In this document: piece after piece, positions 53,265-64,000 of the stretch
Layout: each line of letters opens with the position of its first letter
Numbering within the stretch: the stretch's first letter is position 1
NCBI GenBank assembly: GCA_013365325.1
Contig: JABVXV010000027.1
Span: 248,001 to 312,000, forward strand
Reading direction: 5' to 3'
DNA from: Dipetalonema caudispina
Lineage: Eukaryota; Nematoda; Chromadorea; Rhabditida; Onchocercidae
Length of the DNA stretch: 64,000 nt
Made by a program: the position numbers and the translations under genes
Notes under the pieces: generated by a model
Database searches by the model: none
What the model was told of the DNA's origin: nothing
Seen by the model: the letters and a program-made list of their open reading frames with translations, nothing else

Positions 53265-56200
53265 ATGCTGATGGAAAAGAGCAGCAGTTTTGATGAGAGA
53301 GATATGGACGAAGCATTAGAAAATAATCTTCAAACGAAGGAAGATGGAAGTCTCGAGGGTGTTGGAGACGAAGCGACATTCAGCGACAAGGTAGTGATTA
53401 ATTAAATTTCATTCTGTTCTTCTTGAATTTAACATTTTCAAATTATCAGCTAAATAAGGAAACTAATCTTAATTACAATATTATTTAGAATAAAATTTAC
53501 GTATTTAATAATGCAATCGATTGTAAGAACAGATCATACAAAAAAAGGCGAGAGTTGAATTTACCCTTTCCAGTGTTTCTGCTATGTATGATTGATGAAT
53601 TGCTTCGCTTTCCTCTTAAATAATATAATTTTCAAAGTTAGAAATAGCGATGTGCTGTACTGTAACTGCAGGTGATTCGTACCGTTGCCTCAATTAGTGG
53701 TGGTGGATTATGTCCTGCTGATATGGATGTTGTCGATCAAATCAATGCTTTGTTTCCAACAGAGCAGTCATTATCACAATTAGATTCAGTGATGCACTCC
53801 ATCGAGGATGAAATTGTTGGCTTGGATTATCAGCTGGCGAAACTTGTTGAAACGCATGGAAAGGCCGGTGTCGAAGGAGATCAGGCGTTACATGAGGTTG
53901 ATAATTTTTTATTCCAAACACTTATGGTTGTTGACTAGTGATATATGCGTAAGCAGAGATAAAAACAAGCAAACCAAACTCGAACTTTTTTCAAATTTAT
54001 TATGCTACTTGAGTGTTAAGGCTCATGCAGCGATGGGAGATTTAGAAGAACGTGTACATGCCGTTTGCTTGAAGACACAATCCTCAGAAAGTATTGTACA
54101 GGAAATGACCCGTGATATCAAGCAACTTGATGTTGCAAAGCGAAATTTAATCTCGTCGCTTAAAGCACTTCATCATCTTCAAATTTTGCTGACTGGCGTC
54201 TATTCACTCGGTATCGTTTGTCTTATTGGAAAGCTGTTTACGTTCAAGCTCTACAGTAAATAACTTCCACAATAAACAACGGTTTCAGTATAACGAGAGG
54301 AATTCTTACGTATCCGTATAATTAGATGATTGATTCTAATCACCTAAAATGATTTAAGTCTTTTATCAGTGCTACTGGATTAAATTACATAACATCTGAC
54401 AAAGAATGACATAATTTGAAATAGTAATCTTCGTTTCACATTTCTGTATTACAATGCCACACATTTCAAAAATTTGGAAAAATTTTATTTCTTCATGCAT
54501 ATTACAACAAATAGGGCAGAATCTTTTTACCACTTAAAATAGTCAGATGAATTCAGACTTTACATTCAAGAAAGAGGATGGTAAAAGTTACCTATATTTT
54601 GGAATGTCAAAAAGTCTGAAGACTTCAATTTGCTCGCAAGTTTGTTATCAAGATTTGCGAAACGTTAGCTATGGCTCTAATTTTTAGATAAAAAAATTAA
54701 TTTAAGATGATGATATATGCTGTTTGTTGAATCCTAGAAAATCACTGATTTCCACTTTTCGTGAAAGAAAGTTTTGTAGTATGAACTTACTTGACAGGAT
54801 CATGGATAGATCAGCATCGATATGGTGATATTGCATCGCAGTTACCGGCTGTTCTAAATGTCTTACAACTTTTTGGCCCGTATATGGAAGTGGAGCATAT
54901 CAAAAATGTCGCTGAACAACTCGAACGATTAAAACAGCGATTAGCTATTCAACTTATTGCAGATCTGAAGCATTCATTCCAGGTTTTTGACTGATTAAGA
55001 AATACTTTCATTGCTAATTCCCTTCAAATTAAAGTTGTAATTCTTTTTTTTTTTCTAAAATATCGATGATTTAATTGATATTCAGACAGGAGTCTTGAAT
55101 TCTTCGGTGACTGATATGTGCCGCGTTGCTACATCGTTAGATCCAGTTATACGAGAAGATTTTTGCAAATGGTTTATAGAGCATCAGCTTTCTGAATATA
55201 CTGTGCTTTACGGTGAAAGTGAGAGTATTGCTTGGATTGATAAAATTGACTTAAGGTTGTTTCAAAATCTGACCTTTTATCAGTTTTGATTTAGTGATGG
55301 TATTTAATCGAGCATTTGCTCTTTTTATAGATATCGATGGTTTGTGCAAAAATTGACAGAATTTGAAAAAACAGGTATGATGAAAGTGTTTCCTGCTGAT
55401 TGGGATATCGGCCGACGTTTGACTTTGGGATATTGTAATTTGACAAGGTATTCATTTTCATTATGCTTTTCATTGGATTTTTCTAATCTAATGTTCGAAA
55501 ATCTACTTTGCAAAAGCGACATGAAATCATCTGGACAAATAAAAATTCTCAGAAGAATCTCTACTTCAATTACCTGAAAGTGTTGCTTTCGATTCCTCAC
55601 ATTTTTTATTACCAATTTATCAGAGAAATGTTAGAACGAATGATGTCGAGACGTTGGTTGGAACTCGATTATAAAGTACTTGCGCACGCAATCAATCATA
55701 CAATAATGTTTGAAAATCTACTTTGCAAAAGGTTTCCGGCAAAGGAAGGTTACAACTTTGAAAAGGTATGTTGTTTTTGATTCATCTAAAACACCCTATG
55801 TCCCTAGAAAATGTTGATGATCGCCATGACAGTTTATATATCTAACAGCACATTTGGTTAGATATTTGATTGACATGAAATTAAAAGAATTGGTTAATGA
55901 AACATTTGCATGTCTTTTTAGATGGTCATATTCGGAAAGGAAAGAATAAATTTTTTTTTAAACTACTAAAAGCAGCCAGAATGTGTAAATAAGACTATAT
56001 GAGATAAAATTTGCTCCCCGCTATAATTTGGGACGAGAGAAAAAGTACTAACATTCAATTCAGATCATTTGGCGAGCATTCGACAAATACATGGATGTAT
56101 TTGTGGCAGCACAAAAGAAAAATTTGGATAGCTTTTTAGAGGAATGCGTAATAAGGATCAGGAGTGGTGCTGAACGACCAACCCGAGAAACAGCGTCCCA

Positions 56201-59200
56201 TGCATATCCACTTCCATCATCCGCCGATATGTTCCTTTTGTTGAAAAAAATAATTGCCGAGTCAACAAAACTCAGTTCCAATCCAAATTCTTTACTGAGG
56301 TTTGGAATTTTGTTGTATTAACACAGCTTGTATAGTCTCCGAATCAGTCATTCGTTAACCCTTGTCGTTCAGGCATCATTGGCAGTACAGTTTAAGTTAG
56401 GAATCCCATTCTGCCATTCAGTGATACACTTCACAGGAACAAAAAAAATTTCGTCTTTGCGTAGTGTGACCTTGTGGAAGACAGTTGCAAAACGATCATC
56501 AAACGCAAAACTGAAAAGGAATTGGGCACTCAGGGAATATCATGAATTTTGTTCTTTTTAGTTTTGTTTTGTACCTTTCTTCATTGTTAATGACAAGAAG
56601 TTCAACAATAACTCGAAGATTGCTATTTTTGTCAGTTTTAGTTTTATAAAATCAAAATAAAATTTAAAACTCTCTTTTCAGAAATCTCGTGGAAGTACTA
56701 CGCAACTGTTTACGTGGTTATGCTCATGGTTGTTTAACAGCATTCTTACCGTCCTTATCATCTACTCAATTCTCATCTACTTCAATTTTGCAAACATTGA
56801 TGAGGTTTCCTCTTCACTATTTACTCACTATTATTCAAATTTCATCTGGAATCCTTAAAATTTTAAATTGTAATCTGATTAGATTTAATCTTGTCCTAGC
56901 ACTTCCGAACTTTTATTGAACGTTTTGAAAATTTTAGGGATGAAACAGCAGTTCGCTTAACAGTTGATCAACAATTTTTTACATGCTGCGTACTTGCTAC
57001 TGCTGATTGGTGCGCTGAAACAACACTACAGTTACAAGAAAAATTAAAACAACGAGTGCAGGTGACTACGGGTTTTTTAATCCATTGAATGGAGGAAAGG
57101 TGGAAATCCTGTATTTCCCTTTTACATGGGCTGTGATTATCCCGAGTTTGTGAATTATCAAAGGAACTGCAGTGTTGACAAAAACTTCTAGGAGTTGGTG
57201 TGGGAAGAAATGCACATAGTAATGTTGAGTGTCAAATTTTAGACACTAAACCTATGACAGATAGGTCTTTATTTTTTTAGAGCATCGATCTGAATCAGGA
57301 AATGGAGCTGTTCTACAGTATATCAAACAGTGCACTTTCTGTTTTAGTACAAGATGTAGAGTCTACTTGTGATGCTGCTCTGCAAACGATGGTGAAAAAA
57401 AAGTGATTTTTTTTGCAGTTTTCATTTCTATTTCCTTTATTTCGGCTGTGAAAAGCCTTAAACTATCGGATCTTGTACTAAACGGATGCTTTTACTTAGC
57501 AGCGAAAGCTTGTTTTTAGAAGATCATGTCACTGCCAGGGAATTTCCATACCGAATAACAGGCAGCCTGATATCAGAAATGTTTTCAGTTGGAGTGGTGT
57601 AGAGAGTGTTGGTGACGAATCATTATACGTTTCGTCAATACGAAGTCATTTGCGGTCGAGTGTACCACTGATTAGGGATTTTTTCGTTGATAGACGAAAA
57701 TATTTCGCACATTTTTGTTTGAAGCTTGCGACGCAGTTAGTCAATAAGTTCTTGGGTGCTTTATTCAGGTAGGTATTTAATGGTTATGTCATTGATTGAA
57801 TTTTTAACGGAAGGAGTAATTTAAAGAAAACTGCAATTAAAATTAAAGAACTTAGGAAAAAATATAATTAAAGTATAGCAGCGACAAGTTCTTTCATCTG
57901 ATTGTCATATGATCAAGGTAATGCAACACCATTATGCCGATTCATTATGACTTAACGCCAAAGTGTCCCATCCTCCCCACGTTACTCGTGGAAAATTTGT
58001 ACTATTTGTTACAGAGTTATCTTGATATATATTAATGCAGTGTATAATATTAATAATAATGTAAGGGCATAATAAGAGACAGCTGAAAGCATCCGAGAAA
58101 ATCGGACATTTGTGTAAGGCGAGAAAGTCGGAAATGAATCTTAGTTTCTACTCCTTACTTTCCCGTCGTATACAGATGTATGATTTCCTTGGGAGATTTC
58201 TATCTCTTACTATTATGTACTACCGTATAATTTATTTTTTACTTAATTTTTCAAATGTTTTTTAATTGTTGATTGTGCAATGTGCTTAACATTTAGGTGT
58301 CGGCCAGTGGGTGTCACTGGTGCAGAACAGTTGCTTTTGGATGCACATGCATTGAAAACGTTTTTATTATCAATGCCAACCGTTGAATCATCCATTAACA
58401 CAAAACCGCCAACGATGTATACCAATGTTGTGGTAAGAACCATGACGAAAGTAGAAATGATACTCAAAGTATGTTTTGTTGCCCTTTTTTTTGCTGTACT
58501 CTGATGGATGACGAATAATATGGTTTGGATGGATTGTTGAGCATTATTTTACTTTAAAGTATACTTGCTATAAGTTTCAGAGCATCAAGAATTTTCTTTT
58601 TTTTTTTTCAGAACGATTGTAGGGTCGTTCAATAGAGAAGTAAATAATGGAAGATTTTATAAGGCAAGAAAGACAAAAAAATTAACTAACGAATTAAGTA
58701 ACGATTTCAACAGATTTTCTTCATCATGTTTAACTTGTCTTATCATGAAATCATCTTAGATTGTCATGTCAGAGATCAATTCACACGAGGAATTTGTAAT
58801 GGCATATGTGCGACTGTTACCTGATTCGGACTCTTCCGAGTTACAAAAAGTTCTAGAAATGAAAGCATTAAGGCGTCAGGAACAGACAAGTATTATACAA
58901 CTCTACAAATCACGTGCCGAAGGACAAGCAACTACTGTGGATCCCTGTTGGTTTTGCTGTTTATTTTGTTGTTATTGGATTCCGAAAGAAAAAATATTTT
59001 AATATGGAAATTGGTAGCAAATCCTTCGAAACGATTTAAATTTTTATTGCTTTAGTGCTAATTTTTTCAATATTCGGTGATTAGTAGAAATAAGAATGAG
59101 ATTTTATGAAACGGGTCTAGAGATACATTGAAAAAGGGAAGTAAGATTTCTTAAATAATAGTAATGAATCGAAGCCAATCTCAAGTTATTATTAAAATCG

Positions 59201-59643
59201 AGTAATTCTCTTCCGGAATGGAGTCCTTTTTTTCACAGTAGCAGTGTTTTGGAAATAATATTTGCAAATTCTAATGGAAAGAATTTCAAAACGACAGGTG
59301 ACTGAAGTATGGTGTTGATGAGAATGGGTACTTGTTTGATAGAGGATTTGTTAGAGTTAGAAACGTTTTATCGTTCCACATTTTTGTATTAACAGACTTT
59401 TCATATAATGTAGAGAGGAGTTCTTTGAGAAGTAATGAAAACGCAAGCGAGGAAGATTGCCATCATATCATGAATCTTTCTCAAACTTATCGAATATTGT
59501 ATTCATTTATCGGGAATTCATGATATGTAAGATAATGTCGTGCAGTTTTAGCGGACGTGCAATCCACGGCGATCTCAGCATTAGAAAGTATCGGCGATTC
59601 GAGCATGAGAAGATTGGAACAGCTCGTAAAGAAGAAAGCTTAA
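53265..59643 (+). CDS. vps-53: VPS53, GARP/EARP tethering complex subunit
   Basis: Fifteen exons in phase: 53265-53390, 53672-53896, 54021-54210, 54798-54982, 55086-55255, 55331-55447, 55624-55765, 56064-56299, 56682-56804, 56938-57061, 57281-57402, 57589-57768, 58297-58468, 58760-58946, 59552-59643; about 796 aa. VPS53 landmarks occur in order: INALFPTEQSLSQLDSVM, the coiled-coil stretch with EMTRDIKQLDVAKRNLISSL and HHLQILLTGV, EYTVLYGESESIAWIDKIDLR, ASHAYPLPSSADMFLLLKK, LQLQEKLKQRVQSIDL, PVGVTGAEQLLLDAHALKTF and VRTMTKVEMILK. The last exon encodes MRRLEQLVKKKA, matching the family's basic C-terminus. The complex tethers endosome-derived vesicles at the trans-Golgi and supports recycling. 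A second ATG at 53271 could also start. If the last intron were retained, a Cys-rich tail ending at 59002 would result; I consider that non-native. Confidence 0.95.
55491..55516 (+). repeat. intronic copy of a VPS53 exon segment
   Basis: Twenty-six bases starting ATGTTCGAAAATCTACTTTG match 55706-55731 within the VPS53 exon 55624-55765 at 25 of 26 positions. The only difference is a synonymous third-position change (TTC/TTT). The flanks are unrelated. Confidence 0.9.
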
Positions 59644-60564
59644 TACATGGAATGCGGAGTAATAAATTATGTAGAAAGGTGATAGATGGTATTGGGTCGC
59701 TGATAAACTGTTCAACAGGGGAACCTTTTTGAGCATATTTCATGAATTTTATTAATAAAAAAGACAATATGTGTAAACTGGATGATTTAAATGATTTAAA
59801 TCCGCGAAAAAAAAGAAAACAAAAGGAAGCAAGAGAGGATATAAGAAGTGAGCCTGGATGACGTACGTCAACGCTGTTTCTACCTCATCGTGTAGATTTT
59901 TCAAATTAACTGTTTTGGCGGGAAAAAGATGAAAATAATGAAAAAGAGGTAAATGCAGGAAGTTTCTATCGAAGTTATGAATGAGCGAAGATTGAGATGA
60001 GATGTGACAGTGTGTGAATTATTTCAATGGAAATTCCTCACAAGCATTAACCACTTAATGCCATTCATCTTATCAGGAAGGTGAATAAGTCACTTCCTTA
60101 ATTAGAATCATATTTGAACCTCTACTTCTAATAATTGTGAACTTGGAAGATTAGAAAGCATTAGCTTTAAAATATCTCTCATCGAGCACTAATATCAGTG
60201 TTATGATTTGTTGGGAAGAGGAAATGTTTATTTGTAATTTAATGGTAACAGTGAGTAGAGGTGTGGTTAATCATATTGTAAAATCTTTCCGTTATCGTTG
60301 TTATTTGAGTTAAGAAACCAATAGTTCTGAGAATGGGTAATGGATAGGTTCAAGAAATTTCAAGAAATCCATCCTCATAATCATTTTTCAGGGAATAAGT
60401 TATATAGATTATTTACTTGTCTCAATTGCTTGACTGTTTCACTCCTGAAGTGTAAATTATGTGTTGGATAAATTAGGTTGATAAATATCATTTTAACGTA
60501 AAAGTTATCTCTTCACTAACAATGATTTTTCAGTCCCAGTTAAGTACGAAGAAAAAAAATAAAG
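59644..60564. other. intergenic region
   Basis: About 0.9 kb between VPS53 and the KH-domain gene, both plus strand. Besides the VPS53 poly(A) signal, TTTTTCAG ending at 60533 lies 31 bases before the KH gene ATG and may be its trans-splice acceptor. No exon was found. Confidence 0.5.
59754..59759 (+). terminator. candidate poly(A) signal of VPS53
   Basis: AATAAA about 110 bp after the VPS53 stop at 59643. Its position supports the 3' exon ending there. Confidence 0.55.
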
Positions 60565-63178
60565 ATGTCGGAACGTTGCTCAACGAAATTATCATTTGAA
60601 TTACCACTTTTCCTTGCTTATGTCACAGGTCAAGTACTTTTCTTTCCATTGAACAAGTGCTGTAGTTGGTTGAGTTATTTCTTCAGAATTCGTTGATGGG
60701 GACATTTTCTGGTTTTTAGATTTTAAAATCCTGGTGAAATTCAGAGAATTTACTTACAACTGTTAAAACTTAAAGGAATTTAGGCAATGATGCATGTGAT
60801 GTATTGTTGGAGCTGGAAAAAGAATACAACGTGAAATTTATCATAGGTGAAGATTCAGTTTATGTGGAAGGTATGAAGGAGCAGAATCTGAAGCCCATCA
60901 AAGAAGCACTTTCTGATGCTTGGAAGATGGATGATTTTCAGCGGTTATTGAACTTTTTTATCATATAATGGTTAATAGTTGAAATGACGTCACTTTTTTC
61001 TAAAAATCATTGACCACTGATGAGTAGATGTTTAATTAGGAATGGAAACGTTAATAATAAACGAATATTCGTATTAGTTAGTTGCTCTAATATCATTCTA
61101 TTCGAACGTTTTGTTGTTGCTTTTGTATCTGATATGGAATCTGTCATCATTATTAAATTTCATATTTTCCTCTGAATTGTCATACTTTTAAAAGCCTTGC
61201 AGTGCTATAGAAATATGTGAATTAACGAATAAATCAGACTATCAATTTCTGTTTGAAGTATCACCTTCGGAAGCTGCTCTTATACAATTGAATGCTAAAT
61301 CTCTTCTACACCGAACGGGAGTACTGCAGTTGAAAGTATATTTTCAAATAAAAACGTGAAATAGTTGTCATTTTTAATATTTTCCAACCTATGATCACTT
61401 TTGCAGACAGATAGCGATGGTCATGTTTGTATTTTCGGGAACGGATCCTCAGTTTGTGATGCCTACGATACGATAGTTTCGATTCTTCGCAAAGCATCTT
61501 TTAAGAGCAGTAAGTTTAGATTTTCGTGATTTGTTTGCTTATATAAGTGGAAGAGAAAAGATTACATAATTATATTTAAATTAAGTACTGAAATATATGC
61601 TAACGCTATATTCGAGTAGTTTTTCTTTCCAATTTACGATATCCGTTATGCTTTCGTTATCTACTCCGCTAAGTTTAACAGAAAGTTTTATTCCTCAGAT
61701 TCTTGAAGCCATCTTTGAAGTAAATATAGTTCTGTTACATATTTTGAGACACCACTTTGCAAGGCTTCAATGAAGAACCTTGCGTTCTTCTGATGAATAT
61801 TCCGAGTGCAATTGCGCAGTTTGTATTTTCAAACGATAAACGAAGTGTAAATGCGTTAGAACGTTCATCCCGGTGCGTCGTTGAACCACATTTTAAAGAT
61901 GCTGATACAATTGGTAATACTAAAGTCAATATAATCACTAAAGATGTATGTTTCAAACAATTTGTTATTAATTTTTATATTTATATTGCTTCCTAGAAAC
62001 TAAAAAGTTATACATTGTGTTTAAGTCTTATTATCTCACAAAATTCAATGTTATGATTTTCGTATGTATATGCATATATAATGCTGTGATAGGTCAAATC
62101 GGGAAACAGGTAGTAAAGGTCATTCAGAAGTAGCATTACTAAACCCGGCGTACAATCTAGACAACATGAAAAACTGCGATAGAAGCCTGGACGATCTAAG
62201 CAAGCTAATTTGTCATTGCAGCTCGCCAAGGCATTAGCTGCAAAGACAGCGCTGATGGAACTGATTGAAAGTCATGTTGGGAAAATTCACAAATGGCCAA
62301 CTCCGGTAACAATTTGCTGTGGCTCGCGTGTGTCACGATCAATTCCAGAAGTATTTTGTCGCACATGTATATTTCTTGTTATTACTTTGGATTTGAAATG
62401 AATTCACAGACCAAATCCCTTTAATAATTTATGAATGCTTTCCAGTGTATGAATGTGAAGCTATGCTACGTAGTCCGACAAACAAGAGTTTGATTTTCAA
62501 CGTACCTGCTTCTGAAGCTTCACGTCTAATTGGCACTCGAGGATTAAATAAGAAAAGAATCGAAGAGCGCACAAACTGCTTCATTTCGGTTTTGTATTTT
62601 ATAAGAAAAAATTTCTTAAAACCTTGTTTAATATCAACTAACTCCTGATGAAGTTCTCTTCCTTTTTTACCATTGAATACTGAAGCTACAAAGAAAAGTG
62701 AAATTAGTTGTGACACGTAATTAATGTATAATTTGCAGTTGCACACAGAGGCGAAGCATAACGGTAAATTTCCTGTAGAAATAATTGGTCAAAATATGAA
62801 AGAATGTGAAGCTGCTCAGGCTTATATCCAAAATTTTCTGAAGGAAACACCCGGAATGAATAAAAACATGACTCGCACTAGTTTATCGAGTGCAATGCAA
62901 CCACTTCAACACTTCAGTTCTGAATTGGAATTGTCACAACTTGTTGCGCCGTCTCCTACCTATAAGTTAAAGCAAGTAGTTGCTGTTTTTTCATGATTTG
63001 AGTGCAATTATTTGAATTATTACTATGGTATCGGTTAACTGAAGACATAAATCTTTCTACTTACCCAACTTTGTTGCTTTCTAGGCCGTTATGCAACATA
63101 AGTATAGAAAGTCCGATGCAGTGGCAACCATTACGAAAAGTAACATCGAGGAAAATTTTCAGTGACGACAAAATCTAA
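60565..63178 (+). CDS. tandem KH-like domain protein, possibly Bicaudal-C/GLD-3-like
   Basis: Nine exons in phase: 60565-60628, 60784-60943, 61203-61335, 61407-61509, 61749-61945, 62222-62366, 62446-62588, 62739-62965, 63085-63178; about 421 aa. Four units share the KH pattern of a hydrophobic strand, helix pair, strand and long helix: about residues 9-70 (LSFELPLFLAYVTG), 80-150 (YQFLFEVSPSEAALIQL), 155-245 (CVLLMNIPSAIAQFVFS) and 280-345 (LIFNVPASEASRLIGTRGLN). Only the fourth keeps a GxxG RNA-binding loop (GTRG). Ser/Thr/Gln-rich sequence with no domain follows. KH proteins bind single-stranded RNA, while loop-less units usually serve as scaffold. Spacing and loss of loops resemble Bicaudal-C/GLD-3, but this is only a suggestion. 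The exon 6 donor (62366) and the exon 5 acceptor (TTTTGAG) are the weakest splice sites. Confidence 0.6.
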
Positions 63179-63698
63179 TATAATTCTTGTAAATATTTCT
63201 TGTGCTTTGCGAAGAGTAGTTTGATAAGAATAAGGCATCAGTGATAAAAAATAAAATTAAAGTAAGAGGGAGTATTGCACCATGTCTGTTTTTGTTTTTT
63301 CACTTCTTTACTGAATAATCTTTTCTCGCTTGATTCGATACTGTGATTGCTTAGAGGGAATTTACTGTTTTTGTCGAAATATGTTATTTCTGTTATTTCA
63401 ATTATTTTTGAAACTAAAAATCATATGTGAATAGCTCTGCCTCTATTGTTAGATGTAATGTACAATGAGTAAATAAACATTTTTACCACGTTTCGTAATA
63501 TAATTACCACATAATAATGGCAATTCTAACAACTTTACTATTGTCAATTGATATTTGCATATTTTATGATGATATACCTTGAATTTAATGAATTAATATC
63601 AATGTTTTGGAGTGAAATATGATTTAAAATCGAATTTTAACTGCTTAGATTATTGTTTGCATTCTCATAACTAACGCGCGGCGTGGCCGAAAGGGGGG
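63179..63698. other. intergenic region
   Basis: About 500 bp between the KH gene and the glycine-rich gene. It contains the KH poly(A) signal and otherwise AT-rich sequence. Base composition shifts sharply to G-rich at about 63676. Confidence 0.5.
63250..63255 (+). terminator. candidate poly(A) signal of the KH gene
   Basis: AATAAA 72 bp after the stop codon at 63178, on the coding strand. Confidence 0.5.
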
Positions 63699-63984
63699 AT
63701 GACATCGCAGTATTTTAGTGCACCAGGTGGTGGCGGTGGTGCTGCACCGGGGACGGTATCTGCATACTTCGCAGCACCAGGAGCGAAACCCAGTGGTGGT
63801 AGTGGTGGTGGTGGTGGTGCAGGAGGTAGTGGTATAGGTGTTGGAGGTGCTGGTGCTGGTGGTACAATGTCTGCTTATTTCGCTGCACCAGGAGCTGCAG
63901 GAGGTGGGGGTGGATATGTTTCGGCGTACTTCTCACCAACTGTACCTGGAGGTATGGGAGGAGGAGGCGCACCCTCACCTGCAG
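63699..63984 (+). CDS. glycine-rich repeat protein, 5' exon (runs off window)
   Basis: ATG at 63699 follows an in-frame TAA 27 bases upstream and opens a frame of 95 codons to a GTAGTT donor in phase 1; the rest lies beyond the window. The protein starts MTSQYFSAPGGGGG and repeats the motif SAYFAAPG (VSAYFAAPGA, MSAYFAAPGA, VSAYFSPTVPG) between runs of glycine, with Ala, Pro and Ser. No signal peptide is seen, so a secreted cuticle or eggshell protein is not directly supported. The G-rich composition is unlike the rest of the window. The antisense frame, rich in His, is a shadow of the glycine codons. I do not recognise the family; it may be a disordered assembly or scaffold region. Confidence 0.6.
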
Positions 63985-64000
63985 GTAGTTTTTCTTGTCA

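Noticed and set aside
58947..59002. Cys-rich C-terminal tail of VPS53
   Set aside because: Best explained as intron read-through, because a downstream exon restores the family C-terminus and is followed by a poly(A) signal.
59507..59767. Minus-strand 86-codon ORF
   Set aside because: Antisense to the last VPS53 exon and its 3' UTR.
63715..63978. Minus-strand His-rich ORF
   Set aside because: It is the antisense of glycine and alanine codons in the G-rich plus-strand exon.

Overview
The window looks like nuclear DNA of a parasitic (filarial-type, clade III) nematode. It is very AT-rich. Every recognisable gene is cut into many short exons by GT..AG introns of about 70-600 bp whose acceptors end in the nematode-like TTTCAG/TTTTAG. 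The proteins match metazoan families, several best to nematode members. I saw no bacterial operons, CRISPR, insertion sequences, tRNA or rRNA. Gene models were built by hand: I looked for exons whose phases agree across introns and checked that each CDS sums to a multiple of three.

Layout. 1-5252: gene-poor flank with two imperfect hairpins and one doubtful ORF. 5253-11690 (+): type II membrane protein with a BRICHOS domain (ITM2/BRI-like) and an alternative first exon at 8109. 13316-22874 (-): a 26-exon SLC9C-type Na+/H+ exchanger with transporter core, four-helix voltage-sensor-like region and cyclic-nucleotide-binding domain. 374 bp away and divergent, 23249-33598 (+): a 30-exon TUT4/TUT7-like terminal uridylyltransferase. 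36233-42748 (+): HIRA histone chaperone. 43510-44252 (+): an 88-aa MOCS2A (MoaD-like) gene. 45279-45595 (+): a two-exon 63-aa gene of unknown family. 45718-48161 (-): SLC35A nucleotide-sugar transporter. 50063-52510 (-): BMP-type R-SMAD (SMA-2-like). Divergent from it, 53265-59643 (+): VPS53 of the GARP/EARP tethering complex. 60565-63178 (+): protein with about four KH-like units, only one with a GxxG loop. 63699 to the window edge (+): start of a glycine-rich repeat protein.

The genes do not form one pathway. From memory, the C. elegans counterparts of the uridylyltransferase and HIRA share one cosmid (K10D2), those of the transporter and SMAD share another (ZK370), and most of the others are also on chromosome III. 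The window would therefore be a conserved chromosomal block; this needs checking against a database. Most notable are the SLC9C-type exchanger, since nematode sperm have no flagellum, the hidden MOCS2A and 63-aa genes, and the degenerate KH protein.
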